From positions 124,001-188,000 of the forward strand of contig SDAL01000003.1 in the NCBI GenBank assembly GCA_004153385.1: a stretch of 64,000 nucleotides of DNA. The letters are read 5' to 3'. The notes beneath the pieces are model-generated. The model saw only the letters and a list, made by a program, of their open reading frames with translations, ran no database searches and was not told the DNA's origin. Positions 26,311 through 35,685 of the stretch are shown one piece after another. The translations under genes were made by a program, and so were the position numbers. The stretch's first letter is position 1. The number at the start of each line of letters is the position of its first letter. This DNA comes from Paracoccaceae bacterium (GTDB taxonomy: Bacteria > Pseudomonadota > Alphaproteobacteria > Rhodobacterales > Rhodobacteraceae).

Positions 26311-27570
26311 TTAGTCCCCGAGCAGCGGTGCGACACCCTCATTCATCTGTGCGATCCCGTCCTCGATCGACACATTCTCTGTCATGATCAGATCATGGGC
26401 GCGGTTCAGGATCAGTTCGATCTCGGCGGCCTTGGCATTGACCGGCAGTTCCAGATAGGTCTGGCTGGCACGCAGGGCCGCACGGCTGTTATCGTCTTGC
26501 GGGAACCCGTCGGAGCTGGCGATCATTTCCAGCACCGTATCATCGACCAGCGCCGGCAGAACACCCGCCTTGGCCACAACGGCCGCACCTTCGGGGCCAG
26601 CCGCCCACCGCACAAACTCCAGCGCCGCCTCGCGGTGGGGCGAGTTGCTGTTCACCCCCAGTGAAGTGACTGTGGCCGCTGTGGTGCCCGCCGCCACGCC
26701 TTCGGGATGGGGCAGGCTGACAATGCCCCAGTTATCGGCCAGAGATTCGCCCGAATTCACTTTATCGATCTGGGTGCCGATAAACCACGATCCCATCGGC
26801 AACATCGCCACCTGCTCGTTATAGAACGGGCCCGAGTAATGCATGGCGGAGGTTTTCAGCGACGCATAGGTTTGCACAATGCCGTCCTGTTGCAAGGCCA
26901 GCGCCCGTTCGTACCACGGGGAAAGGAAGGAATAATCCTGCGCAATCAACGTATGTTGGCCGTCCTGAATACCGGGCAGCTGCACGGTGGAACGCCAGAT
27001 ATGGTTATGCGTGCCATAGACCTTGTTGGGACCAAAGCCCGTGGTCATCTCGCGGGCCACATCATCGTATTGGGCCCATGTCATATCATTTGTAGGATAG
27101 TCCACACCGGCTGCGTCAAACAGATCCTTGTTGTAATAAACCACCCAGATATCGGCGCGGAACGGCAGACCATAGAGCGCGTCATTCACGCTCAGCTCGT
27201 CGATCAGCCCGCCATAGGGGGCGGGGTCAACAGGGGGATCCAGCGCCTCGCTCAGGTTGACCAGCGAATTGGTGCGCACCAGTTGGGAATAGCTGGGAAT
27301 GTCCTTGATTGTCACGATATCAAGGTTTTCCGCGCCACCTGTCAGCTGCGTCATCAACATCTGTGGATAATCGGCCGAGCCAAGATCGGTGTATTCAATC
27401 GTCACATCGGGGTTTTTGGCGTGGTATTCTTCGGCCAGCGCGCGAAAGAACGGGGCCGCGTCCAGATCCCACAGCGCCCAGTTCAGCGTGACGTTATCGC
27501 CTTGGGCGTGGGCGCTGCCTGCGGCCAGCAGGGCGCCGATTAACGTGGTGGATTTCAGCAAGCTGTTCAT
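26311..27570 (-). CDS. Extracellular solute-binding protein family 1 (carbohydrate ABC importer), copy 1
   Basis: A 419-residue periplasmic sugar-binding protein. A Sec signal peptide (MNSLLKSTTLIGALLAAGSAHA, cleavage after AHA) precedes the mature domain with the usual family 1 features (NLDIVTIKDIPSYSQL, WVVYYNKDLFDAAGVDYP). A strong GGAGGAGA ribosome site precedes ATG. It is clearly a paralogue of the next gene: long identical runs such as the YYNKDLFDAAGVDYP block, EMTTGFGP and WYERALALQ are shared. It binds an oligosaccharide, probably one ending in an unsaturated uronic acid, judging from the GH88 and lyase neighbours. Confidence 0.92.
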   Translation of the reverse strand: MNSLLKSTTLIGALLAAGSAHAQGDNVTLNWALWDLDAAPFFRALAEEYHAKNPDVTIEYTDLGSADYPQMLMTQLTGGAENLDIVTIKDIPSYSQLVRTNSLVNLSEALDPPVDPAPYGGLIDELSVNDALYGLPFRADIWVVYYNKDLFDAAGVDYPTNDMTWAQYDDVAREMTTGFGPNKVYGTHNHIWRSTVQLPGIQDGQHTLIAQDYSFLSPWYERALALQQDGIVQTYASLKTSAMHYSGPFYNEQVAMLPMGSWFIGTQIDKVNSGESLADNWGIVSLPHPEGVAAGTTAATVTSLGVNSNSPHREAALEFVRWAAGPEGAAVVAKAGVLPALVDDTVLEMIASSDGFPQDDNSRAALRASQTYLELPVNAKAAEIELILNRAHDLIMTENVSIEDGIAQMNEGVAPLLGD

Positions 27571-27611
27571 GGGGTCTCCTCCTCCATTTTCAGTATCTGG
27601 TTGGCTGCGCG

Positions 27612-28889
27612 TTACTCCACGAGCGGTCCGATCTGGCGGTTCATCTGTGCGATACCGTCCGCGACCGAGGTGCTGGCGCTCATGATGGCATCGTGGCCAC
27701 GGTTGAGCATCAGCTGGATATCGGCGGCCTCGGGGTGGTAGGGCATTTCGATGAGGGTGTGGGCGGGGCGCAGGGCCTCGCGGCTGGCCGGATCGTCGGG
27801 AAATCCCGGCTGTGCGGCGATGATCGCGATGGCGTCATCGCTCAACAAGGCCGGAAAATTGGCGGTTTTGGCCACCACTGGCGCGCCTTCGGGACCGGCG
27901 ACCCATGCGACAAAATCCATGGCCGCCGCGCGGTTGGCAGAGTTTGCATTCACCCCGAGCGCGGTGACCTGCGAGGCGGTGGTGCCAGCGGGCACACCCT
28001 GTTCATGGGGGAAATTCACAATGCCCCAGTGCGCCGGGCCCCACTGCGCCGGTTGTGTCGTATCTGCCGCTTGCTGCAACATCTGGATACCCACAAACCA
28101 TGATCCCATTGGCATCATGGCCACCTGAGCGTTGAAAAACGGCCCCGAATAATGGGTGTTGGATGCCTTCAGCCCGCCATACTCCATTGCCACCCCGTCG
28201 CTTTGTAAGGCAAGGGCGCGCTCATACCACGGCTGTAGATAGTCGTAATTGCCGTCAATCGCGGTATGGCTTCCATCAAGGATTGCGGGCAACTGCACGG
28301 GCGAGCGCCATGTATGCAGATGCATCCCATAGACCTTGTCGGGGCCAAAGCCCGTGGTCATTTCGCGAGCGGTCGCATCGAATTGCGCCCATGTCATATC
28401 GTTTTTCGGATAGTCTACGCCGGCTGCGTCAAACAGATCCTTGTTATAGTAGACCACCCAGAAATCGCTGCGAAACGGCAGCGCAAACAGCCCGTGATCC
28501 AGATGCAGCGCGTCGCGCATACCAGTATAGCCCTCCGCGCGGGCGGGGGCTGTGTCTGACAGATCCACCAGCGCATTGGCGTGGACGAGCTGCGCATAAT
28601 TGGGGATGTTCTTGATGGTTACGATGTCGAGATTGTTCGCGCCACCGGCCATCTGTGTCATCAGCATCATCTCGTAATCCGCCGATCCAAGATCGGTCGC
28701 CTTGATCGTCACGTCGGGGTGGGTGCGTTCATAGGCCTCGATCAGCGGGGCATAATAGGCGGTTTTGTTCCAGTCCCATAATGCCCAGTGCAGGGTCACG
28801 GGGCGATCTTGTGCGGCGACCATGCCGGCAGTTGCCAGCGTGCCGAGAGCGGCGGCGAGCATGCCGGCGGATTTGACGGTGGGTGTCAT
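27612..28889 (-). CDS. Extracellular solute-binding protein family 1 (carbohydrate ABC importer), copy 2
   Basis: A 425-residue paralogue of the neighbouring binding protein, lying 41 bases upstream of it in the operon. Signal peptide MTPTVKSAGMLAAALGTLA with cleavage near VAA. The mature parts align throughout, with most differences in the ligand-facing loops, so the two copies may bind oligosaccharides of different length or decoration while sharing one pair of permeases. Its start overlaps the stop of the YesL-like gene (ATGA). Confidence 0.92.
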   Translation of the reverse strand: MTPTVKSAGMLAAALGTLATAGMVAAQDRPVTLHWALWDWNKTAYYAPLIEAYERTHPDVTIKATDLGSADYEMMLMTQMAGGANNLDIVTIKNIPNYAQLVHANALVDLSDTAPARAEGYTGMRDALHLDHGLFALPFRSDFWVVYYNKDLFDAAGVDYPKNDMTWAQFDATAREMTTGFGPDKVYGMHLHTWRSPVQLPAILDGSHTAIDGNYDYLQPWYERALALQSDGVAMEYGGLKASNTHYSGPFFNAQVAMMPMGSWFVGIQMLQQAADTTQPAQWGPAHWGIVNFPHEQGVPAGTTASQVTALGVNANSANRAAAMDFVAWVAGPEGAPVVAKTANFPALLSDDAIAIIAAQPGFPDDPASREALRPAHTLIEMPYHPEAADIQLMLNRGHDAIMSASTSVADGIAQMNRQIGPLVE

Positions 28890-29605
28890 CGCGTCTCCTG
28901 CGTGGCAGAAGCGGGCCGGCCTGTGGCACGAGAGGTCGCGTGGGCCTTGGCCGACAGGGCCGCAAATGTGACAAGCAGCACGCCGAGCGAAAAATTAGCG
29001 ACTGCCGGCAGGAAGACCGACACAGGATAGAACATCAGATGTGCCAGCCAAAGGGCAGCAACGGTGGCCATTGCGGCGGGCATATGCAGCGGGCTTGCCA
29101 ACGTGATGGCCGCCGCACGCCGGAGCAATCCGCCGCGCGTGTCCTGCGCATCCGACATCATCACCACCGCCTGCAATGCGCAGGCCGCGAAAAACAACGC
29201 CGCCGCCAGCAAGATGATCGCAGGGCCGGTATATATCACCGAATGCAGCGCCAGCTGGCCATAGATATAAACGCCATAGCCTGCGAGCCCCACTAGCAGG
29301 GCCGCCGCGCCCCCCAACCCGCTCGCCCGCCAGAACAAAGCCCTGAACGCCTGCATATAATCGCGCAGCAGATAGATCGGCTGGTCGCGCAACATCGCCT
29401 GCGCCACCCGTGCGCCTGCGGCATGGGCTGCGGGGATGGTGATGATCGCGAGACTGCTGATCGCGACCAGCAGGTTGAGCATGAAAAGATCCCATGCCTC
29501 GCGACGGATTGTGGCACCCAGCAAGGCCAGACCGGTTTTGGGCGGCATGTCCTTGGGAACACCCGGTCCCTCGCGGGTCCAACTGTCGCGCAGTCGTGCG
29601 ATCAT
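28886..29605 (-). CDS. YesL-like (DUF624) inner-membrane protein
   Basis: A 239-residue membrane protein with about five hydrophobic segments (for example DLFMLNLLVAISSLAIITIP, ALLVGLAGYGVYIYG and AIILLAAALFFAACAL). The LLRDYMQAFRALFWRASGLG segment and overall design match the DUF624/YesL family, encoded beside carbohydrate importers such as the Bacillus subtilis rhamnogalacturonan cluster. Its molecular role is not established; a helper of the importer is a reasonable guess. It overlaps both neighbouring genes by 4 bases. Confidence 0.78.
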   Translation of the reverse strand: MIARLRDSWTREGPGVPKDMPPKTGLALLGATIRREAWDLFMLNLLVAISSLAIITIPAAHAAGARVAQAMLRDQPIYLLRDYMQAFRALFWRASGLGGAAALLVGLAGYGVYIYGQLALHSVIYTGPAIILLAAALFFAACALQAVVMMSDAQDTRGGLLRRAAAITLASPLHMPAAMATVAALWLAHLMFYPVSVFLPAVANFSLGVLLVTFAALSAKAHATSRATGRPASATQETR

Positions 29606-30744
29606 GCCGCGGCCTGCGTGCCGGAGGGGGTGGGGGCGTAAAGAATAGACTCCTGCGTTTCAGGATCAAAAAGATGCAGATTGCTAAGATCGACGACCAG
29701 ATCCACCTGCTGATCATCGGCCACCGCATAGCGGGGCGACACGCGCGCGATGACATCCTGCCCGCCCAAGCGCATGTTCAGATGCATCTCGGCGCCCATC
29801 AGCTCCGACAATTCCACCTTTCCGCTCAGCTGTGCCAGATGGTCGGGATCAACCGCAGGGGGCGCGATTTCGTGGAAATCCTCTGGGCGGATCCCCAAAA
29901 CGACTTCGCGATCCAGATAGGGCGTGATGCGCGCGGCATCGAGGGTTGCAGGGAGCGGAAGCTCGGTGCCGTCAAACTCGGCCACAAACCCGGTCTCGCG
30001 CCGACGGATCGTGGCGGGCAGCATGTTCATTTGCGGCGCACCGATGAACCCCGCTACAAACATGTTTACCGGCTGGTCATACAGGCGCTGCGGCGTGTCG
30101 ACCTGAAGGATATGGCCGTCTTTCATCACGACGATCCGGTCGGCCATCGTCATCGCCTCGATCTGGTCGTGGGTCACATAGATGAAGGTGGCATCCAGCC
30201 GTTTGTGCAGTTTGGTGATTTCCGCGCGCATGGTGCCGCGCAGTTTGGCATCAAGGTTCGACAGCGGCTCGTCGAGCAGGAACACCTCCGGGTTGCGTAC
30301 CATCGCGCGCCCCAGTGCCACACGCTGGCGCTGCCCGCCAGACAGGGCCTTGGGCTTGCGGTTCAAAAGATGTTCGATGTCCAGAATGGCCGCCGCATCG
30401 CGCACCTTGCGGTCCACATCATCGGGCTTGGCCTTGCGCAGCGCCAGCCCGAAGGCCATGTTCTTATAGACCGTCATATGTGGATATAGCGCGTAATTCT
30501 GGAACACCATCGCGATGTCGCGGTCCTTGGATGGCACGTCGTTGACAAGATCCTCGCCGATATAAAGCTCCCCGTCAGAGACCTCTGCCAAGCCCGCGAT
30601 CATGCGCAATGTCGTGGATTTTCCGCATCCCGACGGACCGACGAACACCACGAATTCCTTGTCACGGATTTCCAGATCGATATCGTGGATCACGGTTGCC
30701 GCGCCGTAGGACTTTCGCAGTTTGCGCAGTGAAATGCTGGCCAT
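29602..30744 (-). CDS. Sugar ABC importer ATPase, UgpC/MsmK/MalK type
   Basis: A 380-residue ATPase that powers the sugar importer. Walker A GPSGCGKST (about 39-47), Q-loop QNYALYPHMTVYKN, signature LSGGQRQR, Walker B VFLLDEP and the switch His in YVTHDQIEAM are intact, followed by the C-terminal TOBE regulatory domain (from about residue 240, with VVLGIRPEDF). The CUT1 family is indicated. It overlaps the YesL-like gene and lies 24 bases after the GH88 gene. Confidence 0.95.
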   Translation of the reverse strand: MASISLRKLRKSYGAATVIHDIDLEIRDKEFVVFVGPSGCGKSTTLRMIAGLAEVSDGELYIGEDLVNDVPSKDRDIAMVFQNYALYPHMTVYKNMAFGLALRKAKPDDVDRKVRDAAAILDIEHLLNRKPKALSGGQRQRVALGRAMVRNPEVFLLDEPLSNLDAKLRGTMRAEITKLHKRLDATFIYVTHDQIEAMTMADRIVVMKDGHILQVDTPQRLYDQPVNMFVAGFIGAPQMNMLPATIRRRETGFVAEFDGTELPLPATLDAARITPYLDREVVLGIRPEDFHEIAPPAVDPDHLAQLSGKVELSELMGAEMHLNMRLGGQDVIARVSPRYAVADDQQVDLVVDLSNLHLFDPETQESILYAPTPSGTQAAA

Positions 30745-30768
30745 GGTTTTCCCCTCCCTGATCCGGTC

Positions 30769-31941
30769 TCACCAATAGGTGGACCAGCCTCCGTTAAGGC
30801 GCGTAAGCGCCTCCAGATAATAGTAATCGCCCCAAGAGACGCATTCATCGACCCCTTCGCCGCGGCAGGTGTTAAACGGGCTTTTCTTGGAATAGGTGCC
30901 GTGCAGCAACTGGCCGTTTGAGACATCGGGATCGGTTACGGCGTAATCACGCGCCAGACTGCCCAGCATCCGGCGGGCAAGATCGCGCCACGTCTCGGCA
31001 CTGTCCCCGCCCACCAGATCGGCCATTTCCAGAAGGCCACAGGCCACGATCGCGGCCGAAGAACTGTCGCGCGGCTCGTCGCCGTCGGTGAAGACCAGAT
31101 CCCAATAGGGGACCAGATCGGCGGGCAGTTTGCCCAGATAAAACGCAAGCAACCTATCGAACGTGTCGCGGTATTCCGGTCGCGGTTCGTAGCGGTAGCT
31201 GTAGGCCATACCGGTGATGCCCCATGCCTGACCGCGCGCCCATGCGCTGTCATCGCGATACCCCTGTTTTGTCGCCCCGTGCGAGGGCGCGCCGGTTTCG
31301 GGGTCCATGTAGAATGTGTGGAAAGTGGAATTATCAGGACGGATGGAATGCGCCAGTGTGGTACGCGTATGGGTCAGTGCGACCTCGCGGTAGGACGCAT
31401 CGCCGGTTTGTTCGCTGGCCCAGTAAAGCAGCGGCACATTCAGCAGGCAATCAATGATATAGCGGTATTCGTCGGGGTTGCCCTTGGCCCCCCATGCCTG
31501 CAAGAAGCCGCCCACGGGGCGATAGCGCTCCATCAGCTGGTCTGCGGCCAGCAGGCCTGCGCGGCGCCCGTCGTGACATTCCACCAGTTTCCACGCCGCA
31601 ACACAGGAGGGCTGGTATAAAAAACCCATATCATGATGATCGGTCGCGATCCGGTTTTCGATCCGGTGCAGGAAGGATTGCACCTGAATTTGCGCAGCGT
31701 GGCGAAACACGGGATCTTGGGTATGTTCGTAGGCCAGCCAGATCTGGCCCGGCCAGAATCCCGCCGTCCATTGATCATTGTCCACAGCCGGATAGAAATT
31801 CCCGACGCTGGAGTGGTTTTGCGCGCGGTAGGTGAACGCGGGCAGGTTGCGGCGTACCTGCGCGCAGGCCTGATCCAGGGCGGTTTGCAGTGCATCATCA
31901 TCCAGCGGCGAAACCGCCTCGATACGGGATTGAACTGTCAT
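30769..31941 (-). CDS. Glycoside hydrolase family 88 unsaturated uronyl hydrolase
   Basis: A 390-residue (alpha/alpha)6-barrel enzyme that hydrates the double bond of the 4,5-unsaturated uronic acid left by polysaccharide lyases, releasing it from an oligosaccharide. The two catalytic aspartates expected for GH88 correspond to D104 (HHDMGFLYQPS) and D164 (YIIDCLLNVPLLYW). No signal peptide is visible, so it acts in the cytoplasm on imported oligosaccharides. It lies three bases from the upstream permease gene. GH105 is related but the sequence and length fit GH88 better. Confidence 0.9.
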   Translation of the reverse strand: MTVQSRIEAVSPLDDDALQTALDQACAQVRRNLPAFTYRAQNHSSVGNFYPAVDNDQWTAGFWPGQIWLAYEHTQDPVFRHAAQIQVQSFLHRIENRIATDHHDMGFLYQPSCVAAWKLVECHDGRRAGLLAADQLMERYRPVGGFLQAWGAKGNPDEYRYIIDCLLNVPLLYWASEQTGDASYREVALTHTRTTLAHSIRPDNSTFHTFYMDPETGAPSHGATKQGYRDDSAWARGQAWGITGMAYSYRYEPRPEYRDTFDRLLAFYLGKLPADLVPYWDLVFTDGDEPRDSSSAAIVACGLLEMADLVGGDSAETWRDLARRMLGSLARDYAVTDPDVSNGQLLHGTYSKKSPFNTCRGEGVDECVSWGDYYYLEALTRLNGGWSTYW

Positions 31942-31944
31942 GGA

Positions 31945-32787
31945 TTATCCTTTCAGGCCGCTGGCTGCGACACCTTCCACAAAGAAGCGCTGCAGCGACA
32001 AGAAAACGACCAGCACAGGGATCAGCACCACGACAGAGGCCGCCATGATCAGCCCGTATTCCGACGAATATTGCGAGATGAACATCCGAAGTCCGATCTG
32101 GATCGTTTTCAGTTTGGTTTCGGTCAGGTAGATCATCGGCCCCAGAAAGTCGTTCCAGGTGGCGACGAAAGTAAAAATACACAGCGTGGACAGCGCGGGC
32201 TTGGACAAAGGCAGGATGATCCGTGCCCAGATCTGGTATTCGTTCATTCCGTCGATGCGCGCGGCCTCGCACAGCTCGTCAGGGATCGACATATAGAACT
32301 GGCGCATCAGGAACACACCGAAGGCCGTGAAGGCTTGCAGGCAGATCAGTGCCAGATGCGTATTGTTCAGCCCGAATTCCCGCATCATGATAAATTGCGG
32401 CACCATATAAACATGCCACGGCACCGCGATTGTGGCGATATAGCCCAAAAATAGCACGTTCTGATAAGGAAATCGCAGCTTGGCAAAGGCATAGGCCGCA
32501 AAGCTGGAGGTGAAGAGCTGCAGCGCCGTGACGATAACGGTGATCTTGGCGGTATTATAAATGAACCGCGCCAGCGGGATCTGGTGCCAGATCTCGACAT
32601 AGTTTTCCCAACGAGGTTGCGCAGGGATCCACTGGATGGGGAAGGCGAACACCTCGCGGTCGAGCTTCAGCGACGCCGACAGCATCCAGATAAAGGGCAA
32701 CAGCATCAGCGCGGTGATCGTCACGATCACAACATACAACAAGATGCGTGCCCCCGTGATCTTATGGCCCATGAATTTGATTTTCAT
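31945..32787 (-). CDS. Carbohydrate ABC importer permease, MalG type
   Basis: A 280-residue inner-membrane permease of the CUT1 class with six hydrophobic segments. The EAA coupling loop is visible as ELCEAARIDGMNEYQIWARIILPLSKPA (key motif EAARIDG). The C-terminus FFVEGVAASGLKG is the typical ending of MalG-like subunits. The ATG at 32787 is chosen because the reading frame upstream of it overlaps the other permease gene. It pairs with the MalF-type gene eight bases upstream. Confidence 0.93.
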   Translation of the reverse strand: MKIKFMGHKITGARILLYVVIVTITALMLLPFIWMLSASLKLDREVFAFPIQWIPAQPRWENYVEIWHQIPLARFIYNTAKITVIVTALQLFTSSFAAYAFAKLRFPYQNVLFLGYIATIAVPWHVYMVPQFIMMREFGLNNTHLALICLQAFTAFGVFLMRQFYMSIPDELCEAARIDGMNEYQIWARIILPLSKPALSTLCIFTFVATWNDFLGPMIYLTETKLKTIQIGLRMFISQYSSEYGLIMAASVVVLIPVLVVFLSLQRFFVEGVAASGLKG

Positions 32788-32795
32788 TCTGAACC

Positions 32796-33734
32796 TCAAT
32801 CTTCGCGAGTGAAACGGAATTGCACGACGGTGACCGCCAGCACGATCAGGAACAGCACCATCGCGACCATGCTGGCGTAGCCCAGATCCCACGAGATGAA
32901 CGCCTCGTTGTAGATATGATAGACCAGCACCAGCGTGGATGTGCCCGGACCGCCTTGGGTGATCATGAAGATCTGGTCGAAGACCTTGAAAGACTGGATG
33001 GTTAGCATGACCGACACGAAAAAGGTTGTTGGTGCCAGTTGCGGCACAGTGATGTGCCAGAATTTCTGCCAGCTGCTGGCGCCGTCCAGATCAGCGGCCT
33101 CATACAGATCGCCATTGATGCCTTGCAGCCCTGCCAGATAGATCACCATGAAATACCCGAGGTCTTTCCACACCCCGAAGAAAATCACGGTGACCATCGC
33201 CCAGGAACTGTCGGCCGCCCATCCGGGCAGGCTTTGTGGATCCACGCCTGCGGTATAAAGCAACATGTTCACCGGCCCCATCGCCGGATTGAAAAGCATG
33301 TTCCAGACCACTGCGACCGCCACAAGCGAGGCGACATAGGGGAAAAACATCGCCGTACGGAAGAAATTGCGCCCGATGATCTTTTCATTGAGCAATACTG
33401 CCACGCCAAGGGCAGCCGCCAGCGTAAGGGGCACGGAAAAGGCTGTGTAGATCAGCGTGTTCCACAGCGCCGCCTGAAAGGCTGAATCGTGAAACAACGC
33501 AAAGAAATTATCGAGGCCCGCGAACTGGATCGGATTTGATCCGTCCCAGTGCATGAACGCCAGCGCGAAGGCGAACAGAATAGGTCCGAGTGTGAAGATC
33601 ACAAAGCCCAGAAAATTCGGCGCGATAAACGAATAGGCGACCAGATTGGATCGGCGCTGGCGTTGCTTTTTGCTGAGCAGCGGACGTGCGCGCTGCTTCA
33701 CCGCAACATTGATGTTGGTGTTGGTGCTGGACAC
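32796..33734 (-). CDS. Carbohydrate ABC importer permease, MalF type
   Basis: A 312-residue CUT1 permease, first gene of the minus-strand operon. The coupling motif is YEAADLDGASSWQKFWHITVPQL (key EAADLDGA). A GTG start at 33734 is chosen because an unusually long purine run, GGAGGAGGAG at 33741-33750 (minus strand), lies six bases upstream; starting further upstream at 33803 would cover it. The promoter must lie in the 119-base divergent gap that also holds a 20-bp palindrome. Confidence 0.9.
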   Translation of the reverse strand: MSSTNTNINVAVKQRARPLLSKKQRQRRSNLVAYSFIAPNFLGFVIFTLGPILFAFALAFMHWDGSNPIQFAGLDNFFALFHDSAFQAALWNTLIYTAFSVPLTLAAALGVAVLLNEKIIGRNFFRTAMFFPYVASLVAVAVVWNMLFNPAMGPVNMLLYTAGVDPQSLPGWAADSSWAMVTVIFFGVWKDLGYFMVIYLAGLQGINGDLYEAADLDGASSWQKFWHITVPQLAPTTFFVSVMLTIQSFKVFDQIFMITQGGPGTSTLVLVYHIYNEAFISWDLGYASMVAMVLFLIVLAVTVVQFRFTRED

Positions 33735-33808
33735 GGGCGGCTCCTCCTCCTCCGTACCGGACACCCGCAATGCGGATGAACTTGTTGTATGCCTGTCTAT
33801 CATGTCAT

Positions 33809-33828
33809 AATAAGTTGATCAACATATT
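33809..33828. promoter_or_regulatory. 20-bp near-perfect palindrome, operator candidate
   Basis: AATAAGTTGATCAACATATT is symmetric around GTTGATCAAC with one mismatched pair. It lies between the divergent permease operon and lyase operon, about 26 bases before the lyase start. Its two half-sites (AACTTATT and AACATATT, read outward) recur before the GntR gene at 36479-36518, which makes the GntR protein the best candidate ligand (inference). Confidence 0.6.
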
Positions 33829-33853
33829 TGAGTACCCAAGGAAGGTACGCCTG

Positions 33854-35671
33854 ATGAGCACACATGTACCGCCACAAATTCTGGGCGTGCCGATCACTCT
33901 TCCAGACCGGCCAAGTCCGGTGGATGTGATCGCGCCGCGCACGGATCGCGGCGTTTGGAGCGGGCTTTCGGATGACATAACCGGCGCACTTTTGGCACGT
34001 GGGCAGGCCTGCGCCGCCACTCCCGCGCCGCCGCTTCTTGCCCGTGATCTTTGCGCCTTCACCCGTGACGGGGATCGCGCCGGTTTCGAGGCTAAATATT
34101 TCGCCCGCCGCCGCCGCCTGAACGGGTTGGCAATGGCAGCACTGGCCGAAGGAACGCCGTGCTGGGGGCCTGATCTTGCTGATGCCGCGTGGCAGATATG
34201 CGAGGAAACCGGATGGCAGCTTCCAGCCCATAATGCCCACATACGCGGAGGAGTTCGCGCACCGCTTCCCGATCCTGACCGGCCTGTTGTGGATCTGTTT
34301 GCGGCCGAAACCGCCGCCCAGTTGGCTGTTCTGGCTGCAAGCGCGGGCGATCTGCTAGAGGCCTGCGCCCCAACCATCACGGCCCGCATCATGCGCGAGG
34401 TCGATATCCGCGTGATAACCCCTTACCTGACAGAAAAAATTTGGTGGATGGGGGACCTTGACGGCCCCACCAACAACTGGACCGTATGGTGCACGCAAAA
34501 TGTGATGCTGGCAGCACTTTGCCTGCCTATCGAGCCTGCGCGGCGCCATAGCGTGCTGGTGCGCGCGATTGCCAGCCTTGATACCTTCCTGCGCGAATAT
34601 CCCGATGATGGTGCCTGCGACGAAGGCGCGATGTATTACCGTCATGCGGGGCTGTGTCTTTGGGGCGCGCTCCATCTGCTGGAACAGATTGCGCCGCAAG
34701 ATGTGGCCCGTGTGTGGCGCCATCCCAAGATTCGAAATATTGCCGCCTATATCGAGGCAGTCCATATCGCAGACCGGACTTATGTGAATTTCGCGGATTG
34801 CCCCGCGCTCAACCCCCGTTGCACCCTGCGCGAGGTGCTGTTTGCACAGGCAACCCGCAACGACAGGCTGCGTGATTTTGCGTGCCGTGATGCTGGCGCA
34901 GATGGATGGGACGACCTGCCTGACGAAATCAACCTGTGGTATCGTGCTTTGCAAGCGCTGCACGGGTCGATGCTTGATGCGCCCTTGCCGCCCGCACCGC
35001 CAAAGCGCGACGCATGGTATCCCAGTGTCGGGCTTCTGGTTGCGCGTGACGATGTGTTCACCCTTGCCGTGAAGACAGGCCATAACGATGATAGCCACAA
35101 TCATAACGATACCGGCAGCGTCATCTTGTACCGCGGTGCGCGGCCTGTACTGATTGATGTGGGGGTGGGCACCTATACGGCCCGGACATTTTCGCCCGAC
35201 CGCTACCAGATATGGACGATGCAATCGTCATGGCACAATCTGCCCGGTTTCGGCGGTGTCATGCAGCAGGCGGGCAGGGAATTTGCGGCCCGCGATGTGT
35301 GTGTCAGGCGCGATCACCAGATAGCAGAAATCGAAATGGAGCTGGCAGAGGCATGGCCCAAGGCGGCGCGGCTGCACGGATATCACCGACGGGTGGCGCT
35401 GGAAAAGAACCGCCGGGTCGTGATCGAGGATCGCTACGATTGTGATCTGCCAGCCGAACTGTCGTTGATGTTCGCCGAACCGCCGCAGATCACGTCGCAT
35501 GGCCTTGTTTTACCACGCCTTGCCACGATCACTATCGAGGGGGCGGGAAAAATCCGCCTTGACCACAGGCCCTGTGTCGGGGATGCCCGGCTGGAACACT
35601 CCTGGCCTGAAGGGGTCTGGCGGGCCGTTATCCCTGTGCAGGGCACCCGCCTATGCCTGACCATTAACTGA
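33854..35671 (+). CDS. Heparinase II/III family lyase-like protein
   Basis: A 605-residue protein with an N-terminal helical toroid and a C-terminal beta-sandwich, as in heparinase II/III-type polysaccharide lyases. The C-terminal part has the typical HNDDSHNHNDTGSVILYRG segment, with residues expected to bind metal or substrate, then LIDVGVGTYT and SSWHNLPGF. No signal peptide is seen, so it probably cleaves imported oligosaccharides. ATG at 33854 follows AAGGAAGG. The start further upstream would overlap the operator region. Substrate (heparin, alginate, ulvan-like or other uronan) cannot be fixed from sequence alone. Confidence 0.85.
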   Translation: MSTHVPPQILGVPITLPDRPSPVDVIAPRTDRGVWSGLSDDITGALLARGQACAATPAPPLLARDLCAFTRDGDRAGFEAKYFARRRRLNGLAMAALAEGTPCWGPDLADAAWQICEETGWQLPAHNAHIRGGVRAPLPDPDRPVVDLFAAETAAQLAVLAASAGDLLEACAPTITARIMREVDIRVITPYLTEKIWWMGDLDGPTNNWTVWCTQNVMLAALCLPIEPARRHSVLVRAIASLDTFLREYPDDGACDEGAMYYRHAGLCLWGALHLLEQIAPQDVARVWRHPKIRNIAAYIEAVHIADRTYVNFADCPALNPRCTLREVLFAQATRNDRLRDFACRDAGADGWDDLPDEINLWYRALQALHGSMLDAPLPPAPPKRDAWYPSVGLLVARDDVFTLAVKTGHNDDSHNHNDTGSVILYRGARPVLIDVGVGTYTARTFSPDRYQIWTMQSSWHNLPGFGGVMQQAGREFAARDVCVRRDHQIAEIEMELAEAWPKAARLHGYHRRVALEKNRRVVIEDRYDCDLPAELSLMFAEPPQITSHGLVLPRLATITIEGAGKIRLDHRPCVGDARLEHSWPEGVWRAVIPVQGTRLCLTIN

Positions 35672-35685
35672 AGAACGGAGAGAAT

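Noticed and set aside
34355-35224. A 289-codon open frame on the minus strand within the lyase gene
   Set aside because: Antisense shadow of the lyase; the sense frame has clear family motifs.
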